Assembly: GCA_964621345.1 (NCBI GenBank)
Contig: CAZUON010000008.1
Coordinates: 1-64,000 of the forward strand
Length of the DNA stretch: 64,000 bases
From: Glaciecola sp964621345
GTDB lineage: Bacteria > Pseudomonadota > Gammaproteobacteria > Enterobacterales > Alteromonadaceae
Direction of reading: 5' to 3'
Position numbers and translations under genes: made by a program. Shown one piece after another: positions 7,174-16,065 of the stretch. Position 1 is the stretch's first letter; each line of letters starts with the position of its first letter. A model generated the notes under the pieces. That model had not been told where the DNA came from and searched no databases. It worked only from the letters and a program-made list of their open reading frames with translations.

Positions 7174-8109
7174 ATGAACGCACTGGATATTAAAGGGCTT
7201 AAAAAAACCTATGCCCGAGGCGTAACCGCGCTTAAGGGAATTGACCTAAGCGTTGAGCAAGGGGACTTTTTTGCATTGCTAGGACCCAATGGCGCAGGTA
7301 AATCTACTACTATTGGGATTATATGTTCTTTGGTAAATAAATCTTCTGGCGACGTGAACGTCTTTGGCTACGATTCAGTTAAAGACGAAGTGGATGCAAA
7401 ATCCTGCATTGGTTTAGTACCTCAAGAGTTTAATTTCAACCAGTTTGAAACACTGATGCAAATAGTAGTGAATCAAGCGGGTTACTACGGTGTGCCGCGC
7501 AACGTCGCTAAAACTCGTGCCGAAAAATATTTGAAGCAGCTGGAGTTGTGGGATAAACGCGATGCTCGAGCTCGTGAGCTCTCTGGCGGGATGAAGCGCC
7601 GTTTAATGATCGCAAGAGCGTTAATGCATGAGCCAAAAATGCTGATATTAGATGAACCCACCGCAGGCGTAGACATCGAAGTACGTCGCTCCATGTGGCA
7701 CTTTTTAAAAGAAATTAACGAACAGGGCATTACCATCATTCTTACTACGCATTATTTGGAAGAAGCCGAAATGTTGTGTCGTAATATCGCTATTATCGAC
7801 AAGGGAGTGATTGTTGAAAACACGAGTATGAAAGCCTTACTCTCTACCCTCAACGTTGAAACATTTATTTTTGACTTGGCTGGCGGAGCGGAGCAAATCA
7901 ATATTCCGAATTTTGTCTCTCGTGCAACAGACGATCAAACTCTTGAGGTCGATGTGCCCAAAGAAACAGGATTAAATTCAGTGTTTAATTATCTTTCAGA
8001 GCAAGATGTGAAAGTCATGAGTATGCGTAATAAAGCCAATCGATTAGAAGAGTTGTTTGTGCGCTTGATGGAGTCAGGAAAAGCCAATGCACAGGAGGCC
8101 AGTGCATGA
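7174..8109 (+). CDS. yadG: ABC exporter ATP-binding subunit (YadG-like)
   Basis: The product is 311 residues from ATG 7174 (AAAAGAGA upstream). It has all ATPase motifs: Walker A GPNGAGKST, Q-loop LVPQEFNF, signature LSGGMKRRL, Walker B MLILDEPTAGVD and switch TTHYLEEAE. These belong to the ABC-2/DrrA group. About 90 further residues form the C-terminal domain seen in YadG-type subunits. The stop overlaps the start of the permease gene by 4 bp (ATGA), so the subunits are translationally coupled. The pair exports an unknown substrate from the cytoplasm; drug or glycan export is usual in the group. An in-frame start at 7081 was rejected because it adds a non-conserved leader. Confidence 0.9.
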   Translation: MNALDIKGLKKTYARGVTALKGIDLSVEQGDFFALLGPNGAGKSTTIGIICSLVNKSSGDVNVFGYDSVKDEVDAKSCIGLVPQEFNFNQFETLMQIVVNQAGYYGVPRNVAKTRAEKYLKQLELWDKRDARARELSGGMKRRLMIARALMHEPKMLILDEPTAGVDIEVRRSMWHFLKEINEQGITIILTTHYLEEAEMLCRNIAIIDKGVIVENTSMKALLSTLNVETFIFDLAGGAEQINIPNFVSRATDDQTLEVDVPKETGLNSVFNYLSEQDVKVMSMRNKANRLEELFVRLMESGKANAQEASA

Positions 8110-8876
8110 GTTCACGTAATTACGTTGCGCTTAAAACAATTTGGATTAAAGAGTGCACACGCTTTCTTCGTATTTGGGTGCAAACACTTGTGCCCCCAGC
8201 AATTACGATGTCTTTATATTTTGTGATTTTTGGTAATTTAATTGGTAAACGTATTGGTGAAATGGGCGGCTTCACTTATATGGAATTTATTGTACCTGGC
8301 CTGATCATGATGTCGATTATTACCAGTGCGTATTCGAACGTGTCATCGTCGTTTTTCAGTGCAAAATTTCAACGTAATGTTGAGGAGCTGCTTGTAGCAC
8401 CAGTGCCCACCTGGGTGATTATTATGGGCTTTGTTGGCGGCGGTGTCGCCCGTGCAGTATTAATCGGCATCATGGTTACTTGTGTGTCTATGTTTTTTGT
8501 TGATGTGCAAATTCATAACTTTTTAGTCATTTTTGTGACCTTAATTTTAACCGCTACACTGTTTGCAACGGCAGGTTTAATTAATGGTATATACGCAAAA
8601 ACCTTTGACGAAATTAGCATTATCCCTACCTTTGTACTTACGCCATTAACCTATTTAGGTGGTGTGTTTTACTCGCTAACCTTGCTACCTGATTTTTGGC
8701 AAATGGTTAGCCAAGTGAACCCTATTGTATACATGGTAAATGGCTTCCGTTTTGGCTTTTTAGGTGTGTCTGATGTTGACTACATGGTTTCATTATTACT
8801 TTTGATAGGCTTTAATGCAGTGCTGTTTACGGTTGCATATCGCTTACTTAAAAAGGGCGTAGGTATTCGTAGTTAA
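8106..8876 (+). CDS. yadH: ABC-2 type exporter permease (YadH-like)
   Basis: The product is 256 residues with six transmembrane helices and the ABC-2 signature VNPIVYMVNGFRFGFLG near the C-terminus. It forms the membrane channel for the YadG-like ATPase encoded immediately upstream and overlapping by 4 bp. The N-terminal amphipathic segment (WIKECTRFLRIWVQTLVPP) is typical of the DrrB/NodJ/YadH group. It is followed with no gap by the methyltransferase gene, so three genes probably form one transcript. Confidence 0.9.
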   Translation: MSSRNYVALKTIWIKECTRFLRIWVQTLVPPAITMSLYFVIFGNLIGKRIGEMGGFTYMEFIVPGLIMMSIITSAYSNVSSSFFSAKFQRNVEELLVAPVPTWVIIMGFVGGGVARAVLIGIMVTCVSMFFVDVQIHNFLVIFVTLILTATLFATAGLINGIYAKTFDEISIIPTFVLTPLTYLGGVFYSLTLLPDFWQMVSQVNPIVYMVNGFRFGFLGVSDVDYMVSLLLLIGFNAVLFTVAYRLLKKGVGIRS

Positions 8877-9656
8877 ATGACGCCTGAGCAAGCATTGTCA
8901 AAAGTAAGAGAAGTCATCAGCAATCAGGAGACTGTGCATGAGGATTTGCTAGCCTTAGTTAGCAAACATAAGGCTCATGAGTTTAAGCGCCCGATTGCTG
9001 AGCATACACTTCTGGCATTTAACGAAACGCTCGATTGGCTGCAAAATTGGGAAGGGGACTTAGTGCTCGATGCCTGCTGTGGTGTGGGTGAGAGTACTCT
9101 GTACTTGGCAAAGAAATACCCCAACGCTCGAGTCATTGGTATCGATAAGTCGTCTGCGCGTATAGACAAACACCGGCACTACGCTTTAAACGGTAACATT
9201 GCAAAAGGTAGTAAAGAAGTAAGCAGAAAACCCCAGTGTGAAGAGCAAATCAACGATAATTATTTGATTCTACAGGCTGACCTAAATGACTTTTGGCGCT
9301 TGCTTGCACAAACTATAAACAATACGCAAGTGCGGCCAAAGTGGCGATTATTGAAGCAGTATATTCTGTACCCAAATCCTTATCCTAAAAAGTCTCAGGT
9401 GGGCAAACGCTGGCATGCTAGTGCCGTTTTTCCTGACATAATGGCATCGTGTAAAAATATTGAAGTACGTTCGAATTGGCAGCTATATTTGCAAGAGTTT
9501 GCGCTAGCAGCAAAACAGTACGGGGTTGATATGTCGCTTTCTCAAATTGGCATTGAGCCTAACTTCAAGGCGATAACACCATTTGAACGCAAATATGCGC
9601 ATGCAAATCAAGATTTATGGATGGTTTGTACCTTTGATAATGGCTGCGACAAGTAA
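8877..9656 (+). CDS. SAM-dependent methyltransferase, TrmB-like
   Basis: The product is 259 residues. Motif I is VLDACCGVGESTLYLA (residues 62-77), followed by the acidic residue of motif II in VIGIDKSSARIDKH. The segment YILYPNPYPKKSQVGKRWH corresponds to the PDPWPKKRHxKRR motif of TrmB, the tRNA guanine-N7 methyltransferase of position 46. It is longer and more diverged than canonical TrmB (about 240 residues), so it may be a paralogue with another RNA or small-molecule substrate. It begins at the base after the permease stop. Its 3' end overlaps the convergent EAL gene by 49 bp. Confidence 0.7.
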   Translation: MTPEQALSKVREVISNQETVHEDLLALVSKHKAHEFKRPIAEHTLLAFNETLDWLQNWEGDLVLDACCGVGESTLYLAKKYPNARVIGIDKSSARIDKHRHYALNGNIAKGSKEVSRKPQCEEQINDNYLILQADLNDFWRLLAQTINNTQVRPKWRLLKQYILYPNPYPKKSQVGKRWHASAVFPDIMASCKNIEVRSNWQLYLQEFALAAKQYGVDMSLSQIGIEPNFKAITPFERKYAHANQDLWMVCTFDNGCDK

Positions 9657-10466
9657 AACCCTTGACCATATTGTATGTCCATAGACTCTACGGCATCTAA
9701 AGTGTCTTGATCTTCAATGTGTTCTGCAATGAGCTTGCACTTGTAATCCTTGCATAACGCTATGAAGTTTTCTAGCGTGGCACGCCCTTGTTCTGAATCT
9801 GCATGAAGTTTAATCAAGTCAGCTTTTATTTTAATCGCATCGATACCACTTGCAATGACAGCACTAAGCCCATCATCGCATTCATCTATTTCATCAATGG
9901 TAATGTGTAAGTTAGGAATGTCTTTTATTAGCTTGCCAAGCGGGACTAGATTGTTTTTAACGCTTTTAAAATGTAATTCAACGCCACAAAGTCCTTTAGA
10001 GCTTGAACCGCATAAGTCCCGAATAGAAGCAATAAGGCTGTGATCATCTAAATCTGAACCAAACAAATTAATTGACCAGCTCATTTGGCGAGGTCCGCAA
10101 TATGCCTTTGACAGTTCAAGTATGCGGGAGGTCATATCAGCCGCCTCGTCATTGTCTTCAACAATGTACAAAAACTCGTTGGGCATAATCACCTGCTCGT
10201 TTGTATCTAGCAATCTCGCCAAACATTCGTAGCGATATACACGGTGGTTCGCTAACGTAAAAATCGGTTGGTAAAAAGGCACGATATGTTCGAGTGTGAC
10301 CTTGCGGTGTGCTAGTTGCGCTTGCAAAATATGTCCAGTATAAAAATTGTTCTATAACAAGGTTATCAGTCAATGACGATACTTCTTTAGCGAAATTATT
10401 CACTTTAGTAATAAAAAAACCGTTGGCGTTTGGCAAAAGTCGTGAAACTAGGTTAAAGTTCGGCAC
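9608..10466 (-). pseudogene. Degenerate EAL-domain gene split by a frameshift
   Basis: The downstream frame (9608-10327) encodes a full EAL domain. The upstream frame, from GTG 10466 to about 10345, encodes a fitting N-terminus that ends in the wrong frame. Removing one base from the A5 run at 10342-10346 (T5 on the coding strand) joins them into one protein of about 286 residues, reading EQFYTGHILQAQLAHRK across the join. Several EAL phosphodiesterase residues are altered: EAL is ECL, the ELTE motif is ELHF, DDFG is DEID, and KID is KIK. Cleavage of c-di-GMP is therefore unlikely even if intact; a YdiV-like binding role is possible. The frameshift may be a sequencing error, a real mutation or a slippery site. 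Confidence 0.6.
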
Positions 10467-10489
10467 TCATTATTAGTCGGAATGTCCTC

Positions 10490-12115
10490 TTGGCAAAAGC
10501 AGAAGTCAGTTTAGAGCATCTTTTTAGGGTCTTTACCAAACCCGAGCACGATGACTCTACGCTCTCAAAAATAGAACGTCATCTTTCAGATAACGTCTCT
10601 GATTTTTTGTCTCAACACGTGGTGACTAAAAAAACTTCCCTTGAGGAAATCGAAAAAGATTTTTCCTCTGCGCAGGTGCCAGATTCTCCTGAGTTTGTAT
10701 CAAGTCATGCCGAAGCATTGCTTGATAAACTTGTTGCACACTCGGTTAATACCTATGCGCCTACTTTTATTGGCCACATGACCTCTGCGCTGCCTTATTT
10801 TCATCTCCCCCTGTCGAAATTAATGGTGGGTTTAAATCAAAATTTGGTAAAGATTGAAACATCAAAGGCCTTTACCCCTCTTGAGCGACAAACGCTCGGC
10901 ATGATGCACAACCTGATTTACCAGCAAGATGAAAGTTTTTATGAACACCACTTACACAGCGCTGAACATTCATTAGGTGCATTTTGCTCAGGTGGGACAA
11001 TAGCTAACATTACCGCTTTATGGCTTGCCAGAAATATTGCCCTTGGGCCAACGCAAGGCTTCTCTGGTGTAGCAAAAGCTGGGCTTGCTGCCGCTTACCG
11101 TTATTACGATATACAAAATTTAGGTTTGATGTCTTCTCGTCGAGGCCATTACTCATTAGGTAAAACAGTGGATGTGCTAGGTATTGGCCGTGACAACATG
11201 CTGACCGTTGACAGTCCAAAGCAAATATTAGATGCACAAAGCGCCTTAAAGCTTGGCAAAGCGTATCAGGAGCAAGGTAATAAGTTACTTGCCATTGTTG
11301 GTATTGCCGGTACGACTGAAACCGGTCATGTTGACCCATTAGATGAGCTTGCCGATGTTGCTAAAGAGCTTGGGTGCTGGTTTCATGTGGATGCTGCATG
11401 GGGCGGTGCAACGCTGTTTTCGGACCGTTACCGACATAAACTTAACGGTATTGAGCGAGCTGATTCGGTGACTATTGATGCGCATAAGCAAATGTACGTT
11501 CCAATGGGAGCGGGCATGGCAATATTTAAAGATCCTAAAGCGAGTAATGCCGTGCGCCATCATGCGCAATATATTTTGCGGCAAGGGTCAAAAGACTTAG
11601 GGGCGACAACACTCGAGGGATCCCGTAATGGTATGGCAATGATGGTGTATTCGTCTTTTCATATCTTTGGCCGCCGGGGTTATCAACTGTTGATTGACCG
11701 CGCCATTGAGCAAGCTCAACGTTTTGCTCAGATGATTGAAGCCCATGAAGGCTTTGAGCTTATGACTGCCCCAGTGTTGTCTATTATGACCTATCGTTTG
11801 CTGCCACCGGCACTTGTTGATTTGCCAAAGCTTCCTCTTGCTACGCAGCAGCATATAAACGAGCGTTTAGATGAACTAACCGTATCTATTCAGAAGCAAC
11901 AGCGCGAGGCTGGTAAGTCATTTGTGTCGCGTACACGAATAGAGATTGAAAAGTATAATAATACCGCTGTTACTGTATTTAGAGTGGTGCTTGCCAATCC
12001 ACTGACTACTGAACAAGATCTCGAAGCCATTTTAGAGGAGCAAAGCGCTCTTGCTTTACAACATCCGATTTGGCAAAGTCTTTCCAGCGAACTCTTTGAA
12101 GTTAAAAGCGCTTAG
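10490..12115 (+). CDS. panP: PLP-dependent aspartate 1-decarboxylase (PanP)
   Basis: This 541-residue group II PLP decarboxylase has the cofactor lysine in TIDAHKQMYVPMGAG, the pyridine-ring Asp/His region FHVDAAWGGA, and the substrate-side HSAEHSLGAFCSGGTIAN segment. Length and these motifs match the PanP group of Vibrio and Alteromonadales, which converts L-aspartate to beta-alanine for pantothenate and CoA synthesis, replacing the pyruvoyl enzyme PanD. Glutamate or other amino-acid decarboxylation is the main alternative. The start is a TTG with GGA eight bases upstream; no better start exists in frame. It lies 23 bp from the divergent EAL gene. Confidence 0.85.
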   Translation: MAKAEVSLEHLFRVFTKPEHDDSTLSKIERHLSDNVSDFLSQHVVTKKTSLEEIEKDFSSAQVPDSPEFVSSHAEALLDKLVAHSVNTYAPTFIGHMTSALPYFHLPLSKLMVGLNQNLVKIETSKAFTPLERQTLGMMHNLIYQQDESFYEHHLHSAEHSLGAFCSGGTIANITALWLARNIALGPTQGFSGVAKAGLAAAYRYYDIQNLGLMSSRRGHYSLGKTVDVLGIGRDNMLTVDSPKQILDAQSALKLGKAYQEQGNKLLAIVGIAGTTETGHVDPLDELADVAKELGCWFHVDAAWGGATLFSDRYRHKLNGIERADSVTIDAHKQMYVPMGAGMAIFKDPKASNAVRHHAQYILRQGSKDLGATTLEGSRNGMAMMVYSSFHIFGRRGYQLLIDRAIEQAQRFAQMIEAHEGFELMTAPVLSIMTYRLLPPALVDLPKLPLATQQHINERLDELTVSIQKQQREAGKSFVSRTRIEIEKYNNTAVTVFRVVLANPLTTEQDLEAILEEQSALALQHPIWQSLSSELFEVKSA

Positions 12116-12253
12116 CAGAAATATTTAGCTTCTGTGATACTTTTGAGATAAATCTCCTGCATTATTTCCTTAAACGTTGAATATAAATGGCATCTTGACC
12201 GGTCTTTATTGTTAGTCAAATACTGTTTGTGCAAGCTGGTTAAAGGAAGAGAT

Positions 12254-12970
12254 ATGGTTGATTCAGTTTTGGTCGTTGAAGATGATAAGGATATAGCGAC
12301 TTTAATTCAGGTAAATTTATCTGAGTTAGGCTTGGTGATGGAGCATCATGATGATGGTCAAAGCGGATTAAATGCGGCCCTAAATAACTCTTACTCTCTG
12401 GTTTTGCTTGATGTTATGCTGCCCTCTCTAGGCGGCTTGGATATATGTCGTAAGTTACGCGAGCGCAAACCTGAACAAGCCATTTTAATGTTAACTGCGA
12501 AAAATTCTGAGACAGACCGAGTGCTTGGATTGGAGCTTGGCGCAGACGACTACATGACAAAGCCTTTTAGCATTCGCGAGTTGCAAGCTCGTGTACGTGC
12601 ACAAATCCGTAAAGTAAATATTCTTAAAAATGCTCGCGAGAGTAGCAATAGTCCCTCAGATTGCATTGAAGTAGGTGACATCAAAATTGTTAAACAAACG
12701 CGCGAGGTTTATAACGCTAAACGCTCCATAGAGCTTACCGCGACTGAGTTCGACCTACTCTTTCATTTAATGCAACATCCGAATCAGGTGTTTTCGCGTG
12801 CGCAGTTGCTTGAGTCAGTATGGGGTTATCAACACAGTGGGTATGAGCATACGGTCAACTCGCATATTAACCGCCTACGCTCAAAGCTTGAGAAAGACGC
12901 TACTCAGCCAGAATTTGTGCAAACGGTTTGGGGTGTTGGCTATAAATTTAATAAAGCACAGGGGCAATAG
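12254..12970 (+). CDS. OmpR-family response regulator
   Basis: The product is 238 residues. The receiver domain (about 4-115) has the acidic pair EDD, phosphoacceptor Asp in VLLDVMLPS, and Lys in MTKPF. The winged-helix DNA-binding domain (about 140-236) ends FVQTVWGVGYKF as usual. AAAGGAAGAG precedes ATG 12254; the longer in-frame start at 12209 adds a non-conserved leader. The sensor kinase gene starts one base after the stop, so the two form a classic pair on one transcript. The stimulus is not evident. Confidence 0.92.
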   Translation: MVDSVLVVEDDKDIATLIQVNLSELGLVMEHHDDGQSGLNAALNNSYSLVLLDVMLPSLGGLDICRKLRERKPEQAILMLTAKNSETDRVLGLELGADDYMTKPFSIRELQARVRAQIRKVNILKNARESSNSPSDCIEVGDIKIVKQTREVYNAKRSIELTATEFDLLFHLMQHPNQVFSRAQLLESVWGYQHSGYEHTVNSHINRLRSKLEKDATQPEFVQTVWGVGYKFNKAQGQ

Positions 12971-12971
12971 T

Positions 12972-14459
12972 ATGCGTATGCCAACGCTTTGCTTTTATCA
13001 ACGATTGGCGGTGTCTTTGGTTGCAGGCTTTTTTTTAGTTAGTGCCTTACTTGCGATTGCTTCAAGTCATTTACAAACTGCTATCCAAAGAGAAGGCGAG
13101 CAGCGTTTACATTTGGAGCTGGCAGGACACTTAGTACACGACAACCCTTTGTTAAAAACGGGTGTTTATGACTATGACGCACTTAAAGGGCTATTTCATA
13201 CGTTAATGCTGCTAGGGCCTAGCTTTGAGTTTTATTTTTTGGGCCCCCAAGGTAATATTTTAGCGTATTCAGCGCAAAGCGATGAGGTACTTCGGTCAAG
13301 TGTTGATCTTAAACCGATTACACAGCTCATCGATAATAGCGATGCCTTACCTTTGTACGGTGATGACCCAAAATCATCCGACAATACAAAAATATTTTCT
13401 GCTGCCGCTGTGTTTGATGGCGACAAACTGCAAGGGTATTTGTATATCATTATTGGTGGTAGCCAATACGATTCTATTATCGACAGTATTCAAAAAAGCA
13501 AAGGTGTTCAGCAGTTTGCCATGATTGTGGCGGCAGGCATGGTGTTTTTACTATTCGCCCTATTATTATTGTTTAGATTACTCACGGCACCGTTGAAGCG
13601 CCTTAGTGATGATATGGATGTATTCAGGGCTAACGGTTTTGATTTAGAGGCCTCTGAGGTCGCGCTTCAGCCGTGGCGCAATGATTCACGTAACGAAGTA
13701 CAAAGGCTGGGCTTTTCATTTAATGAAATGCTCAAACATATCGATAAACAATGGCAACAAATTAGAGATACTGATGCTCAGCGGCGTTCTTTATTGGCAG
13801 ATCTAAGTCATGATTTAAGAACGCCACTTGCCAATTTACAAGGCTATATTGAGACTTTGGCAATCCGTGGGCAAAGCCTCACGGCCCCCGAACAGCAGCG
13901 TTTTATCGATATTTCATTAAAGAATCTGCATAACTTAAAGCGTCTTATTGACCAAATTTTTGAGTTGGCGTACTTAGAAAGTGGCCATGTGAAAATCAAA
14001 TGCGAACCCTTTTTACTAACCGAGTTGCTGCATGATATTGCAGCAAAGTTTGCCATTAGTGCAAAAGAAAAGGGGATTACTTTAGAGGTTGCCACGGTCT
14101 CGGGGCATGCTTATGTAAATGCCGACATTGAGAAGTTAGAGCGAGTGCTTACAAACCTTATAGATAATGCCATTCGGCATACGCCCGATAACGGCAGGGT
14201 TGAGTTAAAGGCGTATGTAACAGAAGATAGGGTGGGGGTAAGTGTTACCGATTCTGGTATTGGTATTGCCAAGGAAGAGTTAGCGCACATTTTTGATGCA
14301 CGATATCAAGCGAGTAATTCTGAGCGCGATGCGAGTACTCACGTTGGCTTAGGTTTAGCAATTAGTCAGAGGTTGATTGCACTGTTTGAGTCCAAGCTCG
14401 AAGTACAGAGTGAATTAGGCTGTGGAACTAGCTTTAGCTTTAGCTTAGCAAGAGAGTGA
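12972..14459 (+). CDS. Membrane sensor histidine kinase, partner of the OmpR-type regulator
   Basis: From ATG 12972 the product is 495 residues. Transmembrane helix 1 is at about 11-31, a periplasmic sensor region at about 32-180, and helix 2 at about 185-207. Then come HAMP, HisKA with the phospho-His in DLSHDLRTPLANLQ (His280), and a HATPase_c domain with N box NLIDNAIRHT and G boxes DSGIGIA and GLGLAI. The sensor region has no recognised PAS or Cache motif. Architecture resembles BaeS/CpxA-type kinases of envelope stress, but the signal is unknown. An isolated hairpin terminator follows about 70 bp downstream. Confidence 0.92.
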   Translation: MRMPTLCFYQRLAVSLVAGFFLVSALLAIASSHLQTAIQREGEQRLHLELAGHLVHDNPLLKTGVYDYDALKGLFHTLMLLGPSFEFYFLGPQGNILAYSAQSDEVLRSSVDLKPITQLIDNSDALPLYGDDPKSSDNTKIFSAAAVFDGDKLQGYLYIIIGGSQYDSIIDSIQKSKGVQQFAMIVAAGMVFLLFALLLLFRLLTAPLKRLSDDMDVFRANGFDLEASEVALQPWRNDSRNEVQRLGFSFNEMLKHIDKQWQQIRDTDAQRRSLLADLSHDLRTPLANLQGYIETLAIRGQSLTAPEQQRFIDISLKNLHNLKRLIDQIFELAYLESGHVKIKCEPFLLTELLHDIAAKFAISAKEKGITLEVATVSGHAYVNADIEKLERVLTNLIDNAIRHTPDNGRVELKAYVTEDRVGVSVTDSGIGIAKEELAHIFDARYQASNSERDASTHVGLGLAISQRLIALFESKLEVQSELGCGTSFSFSLARE

Positions 14460-14530
14460 GTATGCTGCTTTTCTTATGCTTGGGTTTACCGGCTGCTTGA
14501 ATTCGGTGTACCAATGAAATTTAGCAACAA

Positions 14531-14557
14531 AAAAAGGGCCTTAAATAGGCCCTTTTT
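14531..14557. terminator. Rho-independent terminator between the kinase gene and the glnG side
   Basis: The stem AAAAAGGGCC / GGCCCTTTTT has a 7-base loop and U tracts in both directions. It can terminate the two-component operon on + and the glnL-glnG transcript on -. Confidence 0.85.
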
Positions 14558-14571
14558 ACCAAGTGCTTAAC

Positions 14572-14649
14572 TTACTGAGCGTTGCGACGTGAGAAGCCGA
14601 CTAAAACGATTCCAGCTAATACGCCTATTACAGCTAAATGCGTAAGCAC
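14572..14649 (-). CDS. Possible 25-residue hydrophobic peptide after glnG
   Basis: A GTG at 14649 opens a 25-codon frame ending TAA at 14572, just before the shared terminator. It encodes a hydrophobic run (LAVIGVLAGIVLVGF) followed by SRRN. The pattern of a glycine-containing hydrophobic helix plus a short basic end resembles C-terminal sorting tails as well as small membrane proteins. It is in the same frame as glnG, separated by the TAG stop and two codons, so stop readthrough would append it to NtrC. There is no convincing ribosome site. Confidence 0.25.
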   Translation of the reverse strand: MLTHLAVIGVLAGIVLVGFSRRNAQ

Positions 14650-14655
14650 TTTTTT

Positions 14656-16065
14656 CTAATCATCAATATTTAATTCTTTCAATTTACGCGTGAGCGTATT
14701 GCGACCCCACCCTAAACGTTTTGCAGCCTCTTGTTTGTGACCTTGTGTATGCTTCAAGGCACAATCTAGCAAAATACGCTCAAAGTTAGTTTGTGCTTGG
14801 TCTAATATGTTGCTTTTGCCTGCAAGTAGTTGTTCATCGGCCCAATTCGATAGCAAAATGGTCCAATCATTTTGCTCGCTCGCTTCTTGTACTTGCGCAT
14901 TAGTGGTACTAAGCTCAGGCGGAAAGTCATTTGGGAGAATTTCTTGGCCACTCGCCATCACGGTTAACCATCGGCAGGTATTTTCAAGTTGTCGAACATT
15001 CCCCGGCCACGCTAATTCTGTGAGTTTTTGTGAGGCAGCCTTTGACAGGCTTTTCATCTCTACACCAAGCTCTTTGGAGGCTTTAGCTAAGAAGTGCTTG
15101 GCGAGCAAGGGAATATCTTCTCTGCGCTCATTTAGCGAGGGAATATGGATACGAATCACATTTAAACGGTGGTATAAGTCTTCTCTAAACTTACCTTCTG
15201 CCACCCTTACTTCAAGGTTTTGATGAGTAGCGGCGATAATTCTAACATCCACCGAAACTGGATTATGACCGCCCACACGATAAAACTGGCCATCCGCGAG
15301 GACGCGCAAAAGCCGGGTTTGCACATCAATTGGCATATCGCCAATTTCATCTAAAAATAAAGTGCCACCATTGGCCTGCTCAAAGCGACCTTGGCGAGCG
15401 TTTTGCGCTCCCGTAAATGCCCCTTTTTCATGTCCAAAAAGCTCAGATTCAACCAAGTCTGCTGGAATTGCTGCCATGTTTATTGCAACAAAAGTCTGTT
15501 TGGCTCGCGGACTGTGTTTATGTAATGCTTGTGCTACTAACTCTTTGCCCGTGCCTGACTGGCCATTAATGAGCACGCTGATTGACGAGCGTGACAAGCG
15601 CCCCACAGCTCTAAAGACTTCCTGCATGGCAGGCGCCTCGCCGATGATTTCTTTACTTGGGTTGGCAAGGTCTAAATTTCTTGCTGTGCTAGCCTCCCCA
15701 GCGTGCTCTAAAGCACGTTTTATTAGTTCAATGGCATCATCAATATCGAAGGGTTTGGGTAAATATTCAAATGCACCGCCTTGGTAAGCGTTCACCGCAC
15801 TGTCTAAATCGGAGTGTGCCGTCATAATAATAACGGGGAGCTCGGGAAAGTGCTGATGCACTTGCTCTAACAGTTCCATACCATCCATTTGTGGCATGCG
15901 CACATCAGAAATAATGATTTGTGGTGCTTGGCCCGATTCAATTTGTAAGAGTAAATCTTCGGGATTATCAAAGCTCATGCAGCCAATATTAGCAGCTTTT
16001 AAAGCCTTCTCTAGCACCCATCTTATGGAGCTGTCATCGTCTACTATCCAAACGGGTTCTATCAT
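14656..16065 (-). CDS. glnG: Nitrogen regulator NtrC (sigma-54 activator)
   Basis: The product is 469 residues, the normal NtrC length. It has a receiver domain (residues 1-120, phosphoacceptor in IIISDVRMPQMDG), a sigma-54 AAA+ domain with Walker A GQSGTGKE and the sigma-54 contact loop GAFTGA, and a Fis-type helix-turn-helix at the C-terminus (KQEAAKRLGWGRNTLTRKLKEL). Phosphorylated by NtrB when nitrogen is short, it oligomerises on enhancers and opens sigma-54 promoters such as that of glnA, for which fitting sites are present at 19467-19603. Its start overlaps the end of glnL by 4 bp. Confidence 0.97.
   Translation of the reverse strand: MIEPVWIVDDDSSIRWVLEKALKAANIGCMSFDNPEDLLLQIESGQAPQIIISDVRMPQMDGMELLEQVHQHFPELPVIIMTAHSDLDSAVNAYQGGAFEYLPKPFDIDDAIELIKRALEHAGEASTARNLDLANPSKEIIGEAPAMQEVFRAVGRLSRSSISVLINGQSGTGKELVAQALHKHSPRAKQTFVAINMAAIPADLVESELFGHEKGAFTGAQNARQGRFEQANGGTLFLDEIGDMPIDVQTRLLRVLADGQFYRVGGHNPVSVDVRIIAATHQNLEVRVAEGKFREDLYHRLNVIRIHIPSLNERREDIPLLAKHFLAKASKELGVEMKSLSKAASQKLTELAWPGNVRQLENTCRWLTVMASGQEILPNDFPPELSTTNAQVQEASEQNDWTILLSNWADEQLLAGKSNILDQAQTNFERILLDCALKHTQGHKQEAAKRLGWGRNTLTRKLKELNIDD

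Noticed and set aside
12209..12253. N-terminal extension of the response regulator
   Set aside because: The extra 15 residues are not part of a receiver domain, and the ribosome site lies after them, just before ATG 12254.
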